Shown here in pieces: positions 1-8,290 of a stretch of 64,000 nt of DNA. Position 1 is the first letter of the stretch. Each line of letters begins with the position of its first letter. The position numbers and the translations under genes are program-made. Origin of the DNA: Parvibaculum indicum (GTDB taxonomy: Bacteria > Pseudomonadota > Alphaproteobacteria > Parvibaculales > Parvibaculaceae); assembly GCF_011762095.1 (NCBI RefSeq), contig NZ_JAASQO010000006.1, positions 176,000-239,999 of the forward strand, read 5' to 3'. The notes under the pieces are model-generated. The model ran no database searches, was not told where the DNA came from, and saw only the letters and a program-made list of their open reading frames with translations.

Positions 1-723
1 GCGAAAATTGCGGAAGGGGTGACACTCGGCCCTAGGGTCGTCCTTGCCGGAGACGGAGTTGTGCTGGGACAAAATGCACGCATCGACGCGGCTGCCGTGA
101 TCGGTGCTGAGGTGACAATCGGACAGGGGGCATGGGTCAAGGCAGGCGCGGTCGTTCTTCGGTCTGTTCCGCCAAACGCCATCGTCGAAGGAAATCCCGC
201 CCAAGTCGCAGGCTATCTTGACGGCGATGGCGCATGGCGGAAGCCAGATCCGAAACATGTCGATTTTCACAGCTTCAAACATTTGGCGCGTCCCTCCAAA
301 GTCGAACTGGGTGTTGGCGCTTCCACACTGTTTCTTATGCGGCGCATCACCGATGCGCGGGGGGCGCTGACTGTCGGCGAAGTACCGAACGAGGTGCCGT
401 TTTCTCCTGTCCGCTACTTTGTGGTGTTCGATGTTCCTTCGATGGAGCTTCGGGGTGAACACGCCCACAAGCAGTGCCAGCAATTCCTGATATGCCTGCA
501 CGGTTCCTGTCGTGTGCTGCTCGATGATGGCTATAATCGCTGCGAGGTCACCCTCGACAGTCCGGACATGGGGGTGTTCATGCCGGCAATGATCTGGGGC
601 ACGCAGTATCGCTACAGCTCGGACGCGGTTCTGCTGGTTTTCGCCTCCCGGACATATGAGCCGGACGACTATCTTAGAACCTACGACGATTTTCTCGCAG
701 AGCTCGAAGGGCGCAAGGCATGA
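1..723 (+). CDS. Bifunctional dTDP-sugar 3,4-ketoisomerase/N-acetyltransferase (WxcM/FdtD-like), 5' partial
   Basis: The reading frame is open to the first base, so the gene starts before the window; the GTG at 19 is internal. Residues up to about 70 carry hexapeptide-like repeats ending in the NAIVEGNPA turn of left-handed beta-helix acyltransferases. The rest is a WxcM-type cupin with an HAHK metal/acid motif near base 460. Known FdtA proteins isomerise dTDP-4-keto-6-deoxyglucose and FdtC proteins acetylate the amino sugar; fused forms such as Shewanella FdtD do both. The ATGA overlap with the aminotransferase at 720 fits production of dTDP-3-acetamido-3,6-dideoxyhexose (Fuc3NAc or Qui3NAc). 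Which epimer is made cannot be read from sequence. Confidence 0.85.
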   Translation, partial: AKIAEGVTLGPRVVLAGDGVVLGQNARIDAAAVIGAEVTIGQGAWVKAGAVVLRSVPPNAIVEGNPAQVAGYLDGDGAWRKPDPKHVDFHSFKHLARPSKVELGVGASTLFLMRRITDARGALTVGEVPNEVPFSPVRYFVVFDVPSMELRGEHAHKQCQQFLICLHGSCRVLLDDGYNRCEVTLDSPDMGVFMPAMIWGTQYRYSSDAVLLVFASRTYEPDDYLRTYDDFLAELEGRKA

Positions 724-1817
724 CTATCCCCTTCCTAGACCTTGGCGCGGCCTATCGCGAACTCAAGACGGAGATTGATGCCGCGATCCATCGCGTTCTC
801 GACTCGGGCTGGTACATCCTCGGCCCCGAGGTCGAAGCTTTCGAGGCAGAGTGGGCGGCCTATTGCGAGGCGGATCATGCAGTGGGGGTCGCCAATGGTC
901 TGGACGCGCTGATCCTTGCACTCCGTTCGCTGGATGTAGGCCCGGGCGACGAGGTAATCGTACCCTCGAACACCTACATCGCCACGTGGCTTGCTGTGAC
1001 GGCAGTGGGCGCGAGGCCAATACCAGTCGAGCCCGATCCGGCCACCCACAACATCGACCCGACTGGCATCGCGGAGATGATCACTCCGTCAACGAAGGTC
1101 ATCCTACCTGTTCACCTCTACGGCCAGCCAACCGATCTTGACCCGATCCTCGCGCTTGCGCGCAGCCGCGGGATCGCGGTGGTCGAGGATGCCGCCCAGG
1201 CCCATGGTGCGTGCTACAAAGGGCGGCGCATCGGTGCGCATGGCGATGTGGTTTGCTGGAGCTTCTATCCCGGCAAGAACCTCGGCGCGTTGGGGGATGG
1301 CGGGGCGGTGACGACCAATCGAGCCGATCTGTCCGACCGCATCCGCGTACTGCGCAACTATGGCAGCCGAGTGAAATACGTAAACGAGGTCCAGGGCGAG
1401 AACTCGCGCCTCGACCCGATCCAGGCAGCGGTGCTGCGGGCCAAGCTGCCCCACCTCGACGCCTGGACCGAGCGACGGCTTGCGATCGCCGAGGCATATG
1501 CGGACGGCCTCGCGGGTCTCGGTCTCATCCTGCCGAATGTGCCGAACTGGGCCGACCCCGCCTGGCACCTCTATGTGGTGCGCACCAAGAACCGTGCGGC
1601 GCTTCAGAAGCGTCTCGCCGCAGTCGGCGTCGGTACGCTGATCCACTACCCGATCCCTCCGCACATGCAGGCGGCTTATGCCGATCTCGGCCTTGCGCCC
1701 GAAGCTCTGCCGATCGCTCGCGACCTCGCCGAGGAAGTGCTGAGCCTGCCGATAGGACCGCAACTCGACCTGCCGGCGGCGCAGAAGGTCATTGCCGGAC
1801 TAGTCGATGCCCTCTGA
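720..1817 (+). CDS. fdtB: dTDP-3-amino-3,6-dideoxyhexose transaminase, DegT/DnrJ/EryC1/StrS family (FdtB-like)
   Basis: A PLP-dependent sugar aminotransferase of 365 residues, the usual family length. The motif SFYPGKNLGALGDGGAV puts the Schiff-base lysine at K186, and VVEDAAQAHGA (about 154-164) holds the PLP-ring aspartate. The start overlaps the stop of the fused isomerase/acetyltransferase, indicating translational coupling. FdtB/WxcK enzymes transfer an amino group from glutamate to C3 of the 3-keto sugar made by FdtA. The rmlA and rmlB genes further down the operon could supply the dTDP-4-keto-6-deoxyglucose precursor. Family is certain; exact substrate is inferred from the neighbour. 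Confidence 0.9.
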   Translation: MTIPFLDLGAAYRELKTEIDAAIHRVLDSGWYILGPEVEAFEAEWAAYCEADHAVGVANGLDALILALRSLDVGPGDEVIVPSNTYIATWLAVTAVGARPIPVEPDPATHNIDPTGIAEMITPSTKVILPVHLYGQPTDLDPILALARSRGIAVVEDAAQAHGACYKGRRIGAHGDVVCWSFYPGKNLGALGDGGAVTTNRADLSDRIRVLRNYGSRVKYVNEVQGENSRLDPIQAAVLRAKLPHLDAWTERRLAIAEAYADGLAGLGLILPNVPNWADPAWHLYVVRTKNRAALQKRLAAVGVGTLIHYPIPPHMQAAYADLGLAPEALPIARDLAEEVLSLPIGPQLDLPAAQKVIAGLVDAL

Positions 1818-2697
1818 TTATCTCTGCAACCTTGTCGTGCCCGGCGCAGCTAAGAGCGGCACCTCGTCGCTGCACGACTATCTCGGCGCACATCCGATGA
1901 TAGCCATGAGCGCAGAGAAGGAACCGCACCATTTTTGTCGCGACGACCGCTATGCCCGCGGCGCCCAGGCCCACAACGCCTTGTTCACTTCAGTCCCTAG
2001 ACTTCGCTACTATGGCGAAAGTTCCACCGGCTACCTGCCGTGGCCGGTCGCGGCCCAGCGTGTCGCGCACGACCTCGACGATCCGAAGGCGCTCATCGTG
2101 CTGCGGCATCCGGTTGCGCGCACGTTCTCTCACTACCGCTGGCGTTACCGCCTTGGCCTGGAGCGCCGCAGCTTCCTCGAAGCGCTGCACGCCGACGGAT
2201 TCGGCTACGACCCCGACCGACCGGACCGGTTCGGCTACATGGCGTATCTCGAATTCTCGCAATATGCTCGCCAAGTCGAAGCCTGGGAGGTTGCGCTGGG
2301 CGCCTCCAACTGCCTGCTGATCTCCGCCGGAGATCTCCAATCCGACCATGCCAGCACGATGGCGCGCTGCTTCGGTTTTCTCGGCCTTCCCCCGCTCGAG
2401 GACGTTGCTGCTCGCCCGGACGGTGCGCCTCGCAGCAACGTGACCGCCGTGCAGGGGCGCCGTCCACCCAAGGCGATGGCCGCGCTGGCGCGTGTCCTGC
2501 CGAAGGGGCTCAAGGATATGAGGCTCTACAAGAGCCTCAAGCTGGGGGCGCTCCGCGTCGGCGCGCCGGTGCCACCGGCCATGATGACAGATGAAGAGCG
2601 CACCTTCGTCGAAACCGCGCTCGCCGACGACATCGCCTGGTTCGAGGCCAAGTTCGGGGCTCGCAACGGAGTGTCGAAAGAGATGGTCGACACGTGA
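1807..2697 (+). CDS. PAPS-dependent sulfotransferase family protein
   Basis: A 296-residue protein with KSGTSSL at residues 16-22, the 5'-phosphosulfate loop of sulfotransferases, and IVLRHPVARTFSHY near 97-110, the 3'-phosphate-binding strand with R100 and S108. Such enzymes move sulfate from PAPS to a sugar hydroxyl. The start overlaps the aminotransferase stop by 11 bases and the stop overlaps the flippase GTG start, so it is part of the polysaccharide operon and probably sulfates the repeat unit or a precursor. No signal peptide is seen, so it is cytoplasmic. The acceptor is unknown. Confidence 0.85.
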   Translation: MPSDYLCNLVVPGAAKSGTSSLHDYLGAHPMIAMSAEKEPHHFCRDDRYARGAQAHNALFTSVPRLRYYGESSTGYLPWPVAAQRVAHDLDDPKALIVLRHPVARTFSHYRWRYRLGLERRSFLEALHADGFGYDPDRPDRFGYMAYLEFSQYARQVEAWEVALGASNCLLISAGDLQSDHASTMARCFGFLGLPPLEDVAARPDGAPRSNVTAVQGRRPPKAMAALARVLPKGLKDMRLYKSLKLGALRVGAPVPPAMMTDEERTFVETALADDIAWFEAKFGARNGVSKEMVDT

Positions 2698-4211
2698 CCG
2701 AAACTCCTGCCCACAGCTACCGCACCCTCCTGCGCTCGTCCTCGATCATGGGCGCGGCCTCTATGCTCAACATCCTGTCGGGCCTGGTCAAGATGAAGGT
2801 CGCTGCCCTTCTGCTCGGCCCCGCCGGCGTCGGCCTGATCGGGATTTACCAGAACCTGATGCAAACCGCTTCGACCGTCTCGGCGCTCGGGTTCAACAAT
2901 ATCGGCACCCGCCAGGTGGCCTCGGCCAGTGCTGCCGGCGAAGACGACGCCCTCCTGCTAGTGCGTCAGGCGCTGCTGTGGGGGACAGTCGGACTGGCGC
3001 TCATTGGCGCCGGCGTCGTCTGGCTCACCAGCCCGTGGATCGCGCGCCGCATCCTCGACGATCCGGGCGCTGCGGGCGACGTCGCCTGGCTCGGGCTCGG
3101 TGTCGCGCTGACCGTCGCGGCCGGGTCGCAGACCGCCTATCTCACCGGGCTCAGGCGGATCGGCGACGTCGCGCGGGTGAACGTGCTGTCCGGCGTGGCC
3201 GCCGCCACGTTGGGCATTCTCGCGATCTGGCTCTGGGGCCACCCCGGCGTGCTAGTGTTGGTGCTGATGGTGCCGACCACCGGCTTTCTCGCCGGGCACT
3301 GGTTCGTGTCGCGGCTCGAACAGCCGGCGGGCCGCCAGCCGACCGCCGCTGAACTCGCGGGCGAATGGCGCAAACTGGCCCTGCTCGGCGCCGCTTTTAT
3401 GTTGAGCGCGCTGGCTATGACGGTCGCGCAGCTCGCCGTGCGCAGCCTCGTGCAGCACCGGCTCGGCGTTGACGCGCTCGGGCAGTTCCAAGCCTCGTGG
3501 TCAATCGGGATGATCTATCTCACCTTGATCCTCGGCGCGATGGCTACCGACTATTACCCGAGGCTCGCCGGCGCCATCGCCGACCACGCGAGCGCCGCCC
3601 GGATCGTCAACGAACAGACCGAGGTCGCTCTCCTGCTGATCGGTCCGGTGCTGCTGGCGATGCTGTCGCTCGCACCCTGGGTAATCCATCTGCTCTATTC
3701 CGCCGAGTTCGCGACCGCGTCCGGCATCCTGCGCTGGCAGATTCTGGGCGACATCCTCAAGGTCGTGACCTGGCCGCTCGGCTTCGTCGTCTTGTCGATG
3801 GGTGCGGGGCGAGTCTTCATCCTGAGTCAGTCGCTGGGCGCCCTGGCTATGGTCGGGGTCACCTGGGCCGCCCTGCCGCTGATGGGCGTCACCGCCACCG
3901 GCGTGGCCTTCATCGCGATGTATGCAGTAATCCTGCCGATCAATTTCGTCGCCGCGCGGGTCTGGCTCGCGTTCCGCTGGACGCCCACAGTGCTGATCCA
4001 AGTCTGTGTCCTCACGCTGGCCGCCGTCCTCGTGACCGTTCTCGCCCGCCGCTCCGATATGCTCGCAGCCGCCGTGGGTGTCCCGCTGTCGCTCGGCTTC
4101 GGGATCCACGCCCTGACGCGGCTCGCGAAGATGGCAGGCCTTGGCGGCAGGGTCGGCAAGATCGCCGAAGCGAGCAACCGGTTCTTCAAGCGCATCGGAC
4201 TGGTCAGATGA
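2694..4211 (+). CDS. wzx: Polysaccharide repeat-unit flippase (Wzx-like, MATE/MOP superfamily)
   Basis: A 505-residue integral membrane protein with about 12-14 hydrophobic segments and the LLGPAGVGLIGIYQN motif of O-antigen flippases near the N-terminus. Wzx proteins move undecaprenyl-linked repeat units to the periplasmic face. It starts with GTG overlapping the sulfotransferase stop. Its C-terminal third, from EQTEVALLL on, is repeated in degraded form at about 4984-5560, showing that this gene was once duplicated with its downstream neighbour. With the EpsG-like polymerase at 13794 it gives the locus a Wzx/Wzy-type export logic. Confidence 0.88.
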   Translation: MTETPAHSYRTLLRSSSIMGAASMLNILSGLVKMKVAALLLGPAGVGLIGIYQNLMQTASTVSALGFNNIGTRQVASASAAGEDDALLLVRQALLWGTVGLALIGAGVVWLTSPWIARRILDDPGAAGDVAWLGLGVALTVAAGSQTAYLTGLRRIGDVARVNVLSGVAAATLGILAIWLWGHPGVLVLVLMVPTTGFLAGHWFVSRLEQPAGRQPTAAELAGEWRKLALLGAAFMLSALAMTVAQLAVRSLVQHRLGVDALGQFQASWSIGMIYLTLILGAMATDYYPRLAGAIADHASAARIVNEQTEVALLLIGPVLLAMLSLAPWVIHLLYSAEFATASGILRWQILGDILKVVTWPLGFVVLSMGAGRVFILSQSLGALAMVGVTWAALPLMGVTATGVAFIAMYAVILPINFVAARVWLAFRWTPTVLIQVCVLTLAAVLVTVLARRSDMLAAAVGVPLSLGFGIHALTRLAKMAGLGGRVGKIAEASNRFFKRIGLVR

Positions 4212-4983
4212 CCGACCGCCCTTCCCCCGACACCCGCCCGCGCGTCACTCTCGGGGTGTTCGTCTTCCACCAGGAGGCGATCGTCTGCCAGGCGATCGAG
4301 AACGCCTTCGCCCAGACCTATGCGTGGCTCGATATCATACTGTCCGACGATTAGTCGAACGAAGGGACCTTCGCGATCATGCAGCAAATGACGGATGCAA
4401 ACCGTGGGCCGCGCAAGGTCATCGCACGGCGCAACGATTTCAACCTCGGCACCGCGCTGCACGTACAGTCGGCGTTCAGCGCCTCGTCCGGCCGGCTGTT
4501 CGTGATCGCGGCCGGCGACGACGTCTCGACGCCCGACTGGCTAACCCGAGGGCGCGGTGCATTCCGGTCGCGAAAGTTTCTGCCACGGCCAGAAACTCAC
4601 GCGGCTTCCGGCAAAACCCTACCACTTCTTCGATTGCCTTCTAGAAGGTTACTCCCGTGCCTACTGGCTTCCCGCGGCCCAACGTGCGCCTATACGCGTG
4701 GGGTTTTCGAGCATTTCGGCCCGTTGAGCGGCGGCAGCATCATCAAGGATAATCCGTTGCGGCTTCGCGCTGCGCTGATCGGTGAGTTTGTCGCCTGCGA
4801 TCAACTGCTGGTGGCCAGCGCATGCGCGACGACAATACCGGCCCGGCTACACGAGCGCGTTGCCGGCGGCGCTGAAACCGGTTCATCCAGAGCAAGGCGA
4901 CCGCGTTCCGGACGATGCAGAAGGACCTCGCCAACGGCACGGCAGAGATCGACCCAGCTTTGCAGCAGAGGATTGAGCGGCGC
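4208..4983 (+). pseudogene. Decayed family 2 glycosyltransferase, duplicate of the gene at 5553
   Basis: The gene starts at ATG 4208, overlapping the flippase stop, and reads VTLGVFVFHQEAIVCQAIENAFAQTY before a TAG at 4352-4354. That stop lies where the intact copy has the cysteine of SDDCSSDRT. Similarity to the copy at 5553 then continues through several frames: FNLGTALHVQSAF and AAGDD in one, GAVHSGRESF about 30 bases early in another, and CAYTRGVFE back in the first. It ends at an EIDPALQQRIER-like stretch near 4980, where it joins a flippase fragment. At least one nonsense change and several frameshifts make it non-functional. Confidence 0.88.
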
Positions 4984-5560
4984 CCGCGCTGCTGTTCGAC
5001 GAACAAACCGAGGTCGCGCTCCTTCTCTGTGCTCCGGTCCTCGTTGCGACGTTGGGCTGCGCGCCCTATGCGATCCGCCTGCTCTATTCGGCCGGGTTCG
5101 AGCCGGCGGTCGAAATCCTGCGCTGGCTACTCCTCGGCGACCTGCTCGGGGTGATGGGCTGGCCTTTGGGCTTCGTCATCCTCATCGCGGGGGCGGGCAA
5201 GACCTTTGTCCTGACCGATTCGCTAGGGATCGGCGTCATAGTCTTGGGCGTCTGGGTCGGCCTGCCGATGCTTGGGGTCACGGGACCGGAGTGGCGTTTT
5301 TGGCGCTTTACATGGCCTATCTGCCCCTCGTCTGGTGGTTCGGAGGCCGCATCGGTTTTGCGTGGAGCCGGGCGGTCAAGGTGCAGGCGCTGTCGGTGGA
5401 GGCAGCGGCGCGGCAATCGGATCTGGGTGGGGCTGCGGCGGGCCTGGTTCTGGGCGGTGCGCTCGGGCTCTGGTCACTGGTGCAGCTTGCGTCTCGAACG
5501 ACAGCGGGCGGTAAGCTCGGTCGGATTGCGACTGTGGGAGAGAGGGAAAAGGATGGATAA
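4984..5560 (+). pseudogene. 3' fragment of a second flippase gene, decayed
   Basis: From about 4990 the sequence encodes EQTEVALLLCAPVLVATLG and IRLLYSAGFEPAVEILRW, matching the C-terminal third of the intact flippase at 2694. It enters without a start codon, directly after the glycosyltransferase remnant. A one-base loss near 5282 (GVTGPEW where the intact copy reads GVTATGV) shifts it into a frame that ends at 5560, overlapping the start of the intact glycosyltransferase at 5553. The order wzx, GT', 'wzx, GT is what a tandem duplication followed by an internal deletion would leave. Confidence 0.85.
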
Positions 5561-6632
5561 CACCGAAATCCTGAAGACATACGGCAACATCGGCTTGCCC
5601 GATGGGACAGAGAATCGCCCCCTCGTGACCTTTGTGGTCTTTGCCTACAATCAAGAGAAATACATCTGCGAGGCGGTAGAGGGCGCGTTTGCCCAGCGAT
5701 ATTCGCCGCTCGAGATCATCCTGTCGGACGATTGTTCCAGCGACCGCACCTTCGAGATAATGGAGGAAATGGCGGAGGCATATAAGGGGCCGCACAAAGT
5801 CAGAGTGAGGCGGAACGCTTTTAACCTTGGAACAGCTTTGCACGTGCAGTCAGCGTTTGTGGTCTCTACGGGAAAGCTGTTTGTCGTCGCTGCTGGCGAT
5901 GATATCTCGATTGACAATCGCGTGTCGGTTCTGGTTGATGCTTGGGTCTCCGCCGGTAGCCCTGAAGGTGCAGTCCATTCTGGGCGTGAGCTCTTCCGCA
6001 ATGATCAGACCATCAAGACCGTGCCAGCCAACCACCACCGCTATTCCGATATTGTGTTGGACGGCTATGCGCACGGCTATTGGCTGCCCGCTGCGGCACC
6101 GACTTGCGCCTATACACGGGGTGTGTTTGAGCGCTTTGCCCCATTGATCGGGGGCTCGATCATCGAAGACGCGCCGTTGCAGCTGAGAGCGGCCTTGCTG
6201 GGCACGTTACTCCCATGCGACGAAGCACTCGTGCGCACACGCTTGCATGATGACAATTCCGGCACTGGATATGACATCAGCCAACCCGCCCGTTGGAATC
6301 GTTTCATTCAGAGCAAGGTCATCGCGTTCCGCACAATGCAAAGAGACCTTGCAAACTGGCAAGGGCAGATTGATCCAGCTCTGCGTCAGCGGATTGAACG
6401 TCAGGTCCTCGCCGTCCTGCATTCAACTTCGGGGCTAATGCTACCCGAAACACGCTCTGTTGGCCCGCTCGAACGGAGCCTTCTCGCATTGCGAATGGCG
6501 ACGGCGCTCGCAGTCGCAAGCAATCTTCGGCTGCGCGTCGAATATGCACTGAGTTTTTTAGGGTTCGAGGCTCATGTGCGCCTCAAGAACTACATTCGGC
6601 AGCTATCAAAACCAAAAACCACGCAGTTCTGA
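5553..6632 (+). CDS. Glycosyltransferase family 2
   Basis: A 359-residue GT-A enzyme. VTFVVFAYNQEKYI near residue 22 and ILSDDCSSDRTFEIM form the nucleotide-binding start of the family, and VVAAGDDIS is the DxD-type metal site. The ATG at 5553 is chosen because it gives the canonical N-terminus, although the frame stays open further upstream through flippase debris. This is the functional survivor of the duplicated pair. It probably adds one sugar to the lipid-linked repeat unit on the cytoplasmic side; donor and acceptor are unknown. Confidence 0.87.
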   Translation: MDNTEILKTYGNIGLPDGTENRPLVTFVVFAYNQEKYICEAVEGAFAQRYSPLEIILSDDCSSDRTFEIMEEMAEAYKGPHKVRVRRNAFNLGTALHVQSAFVVSTGKLFVVAAGDDISIDNRVSVLVDAWVSAGSPEGAVHSGRELFRNDQTIKTVPANHHRYSDIVLDGYAHGYWLPAAAPTCAYTRGVFERFAPLIGGSIIEDAPLQLRAALLGTLLPCDEALVRTRLHDDNSGTGYDISQPARWNRFIQSKVIAFRTMQRDLANWQGQIDPALRQRIERQVLAVLHSTSGLMLPETRSVGPLERSLLALRMATALAVASNLRLRVEYALSFLGFEAHVRLKNYIRQLSKPKTTQF

Positions 6633-6817
6633 CACAGAGCGGTGTGCTGATTTGTCGTGCCGTGACAATAATGGCCTAGTGATCGATCTCTCAAACCATT
6701 GTCTTTGAATGCCTGAAAAAATAACACATCTGACTTCCAGTGTACGCGACGGGTGTTTGTTTATGACGTTTTTGACAATACCGACACCGGGCGCCCCGAA
6801 CTCCAGTAGGTGCTAGA

Positions 6818-7264
6818 ATGATTAGGAAAATCCGACACATTCTTCTTCAACTGAAGGGCAGGTATACCTTCGGCAAGAAGGTCGGGATTTTAGGAGATTT
6901 CACTGTCGTGAATCCCCAAAAAGTGACCATTGGCAACCATTGCGGGGTTAACCACGGCGTCTTCATTCTCGGTCATCACAAGGTGGAAATCGGCTCCTAT
7001 GTGGTGCTGTCCGCGCGGTGCATGCTAATCGATACTGGCCTCGATAAGCATGAGTTCCTCGAAAAGGACTTTCCGAAGCACTTGGACGGCCCGATCCGGA
7101 TCGAAGACGGAGTATGGATCGGGGCCGGGGCTATCATACTTGCGGGAGTAACTGTTGGCCGAAAAGCCATAATTGGGGCCGGGGCCGTCGTGACCCGCGA
7201 TGTGCCACCATATTCGATTGCAGCGGGCAACCCGGCGAAGGTCATAGGTCGGACCGATGCCTGA
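6818..7264 (+). CDS. Hexapeptide-repeat acyltransferase (LbH, MaT/WbbJ type)
   Basis: A 148-residue left-handed beta-helix protein with repeats such as [17 protein letters not shown] and [15 protein letters not shown], and the terminal [11 protein letters not shown] turn typical of O-acetyltransferases in polysaccharide clusters. It likely acetylates a sugar hydroxyl using acetyl-CoA. It follows a 185-base gap, so a promoter may lie there, and its stop overlaps the next gene's ATG by 8 bases. Substrate unknown. Confidence 0.85.
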   Translation: MIRKIRHILLQLKGRYTFGKKVGILGDFTVVNPQKVTIGNHCGVNHGVFILGHHKVEIGSYVVLSARCMLIDTGLDKHEFLEKDFPKHLDGPIRIEDGVWIGAGAIILAGVTVGRKAIIGAGAVVTRDVPPYSIAAGNPAKVIGRTDA

Positions 7265-8252
7265 TCCGGTCTCCGTTGTCGTCACATGTTACAACCTCGA
7301 ACGCTTCATCGGCGAGGCGATCCGTTCGGTTCGAGAGCAGGACTACGAGGGCGAAATTCAAATTGTCGTGATCGATGATTGTTCCACAGATCGGAGCCTC
7401 AAGATTCTGGCCGACACACCCGGCATTGAGATCGTGCAGCATATTGAGAACGGCGGGGTCATGCGGGCAATGATCTCGGGGTTGCGCGTAGCGCGGCACG
7501 ACATGGTTTTTTTTCTCGACGGCGACGATGTCTGGCACCATAGAAAACTGTCGTGTTGCATGGCGCAGGTAACTGCCGAGACGAAACTTTGCACCCACGA
7601 TTTATGGTACTTAGACAGCAATGGAAAACAAATCCCGCGACGGAGCCGGGTCGGCGAAGTGTTAGGTCTGGCGGAACCGCTTGACCGCAGCGGTCTGATC
7701 GAGAAAGGCCTCCTCGAACACGGTGATTACGTTTGGCTGGGCAGCGCTTTCGGCGTGTCACGGTCGCGAGGCGACGTTGACGCGTTCATAGCGTTCTGCG
7801 AGCAGCGGGACTACCTCGACACATGCTATCAGGATTGGCCCCTGGCGGTTTGGGTGGCGCTCGAGCCGGGCGGTGGGATGGCGTTTGCCGAGGAGAAGCT
7901 GTTCGGCTACCGGCTTCACGGCAACAACTACAGTGGCGCGAGCCAGACACTCGAGAAGTTGCGGCGAAACCTTGGCAAGTCGCGCGACACCTTCCGGCTA
8001 ATCGAAGAGATGGTCATTGAGAAAGGTGGATCACAGGCTGTCGCTCGGACCTATCAGCAGGTAACGGCGCATTACGACCTCCGTCTCGCCTCTACGGAGC
8101 CTGGACGAGGACGCCTGATTGGTCACCTTCTGCGGAACGTCCCAGCGCTCCGGGCGGACCGTGAAAGTGTGCTTCTCCTGTTACGGGCCGCCCTGACGTT
8201 GATCCTCGGCCCCCAGCGCGCGCACTGGGTTGTGGAACGCCGGACGAAATGA
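7257..8252 (+). CDS. Glycosyltransferase family 2
   Basis: A 331-residue protein beginning with [21 protein letters not shown], then [15 protein letters not shown] and the metal-binding FFLDGDDVW near residue 85, a textbook GT2 GT-A fold. The ATG at 7257 overlaps the acyltransferase stop. The C-terminal half ([15 protein letters not shown]) resembles GT2 enzymes of O-antigen and exopolysaccharide loci. Donor sugar unknown. Confidence 0.87.
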   Translation: MPDPVSVVVTCYNLERFIGEAIRSVREQDYEGEIQIVVIDDCSTDRSLKILADTPGIEIVQHIENGGVMRAMISGLRVARHDMVFFLDGDDVWHHRKLSCCMAQVTAETKLCTHDLWYLDSNGKQIPRRSRVGEVLGLAEPLDRSGLIEKGLLEHGDYVWLGSAFGVSRSRGDVDAFIAFCEQRDYLDTCYQDWPLAVWVALEPGGGMAFAEEKLFGYRLHGNNYSGASQTLEKLRRNLGKSRDTFRLIEEMVIEKGGSQAVARTYQQVTAHYDLRLASTEPGRGRLIGHLLRNVPALRADRESVLLLLRAALTLILGPQRAHWVVERRTK

Positions 8253-8290
8253 CTAGCAGCCGTAGAACGTGTATCGAGGAAGCGAATTGA

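Noticed and set aside
4379..5560. A single 393-codon protein spanning the glycosyltransferase and flippase remnants
   Set aside because: The frame joins pieces of two different gene families, with frame-shifted Arg-rich stretches between; it is pseudogene debris.
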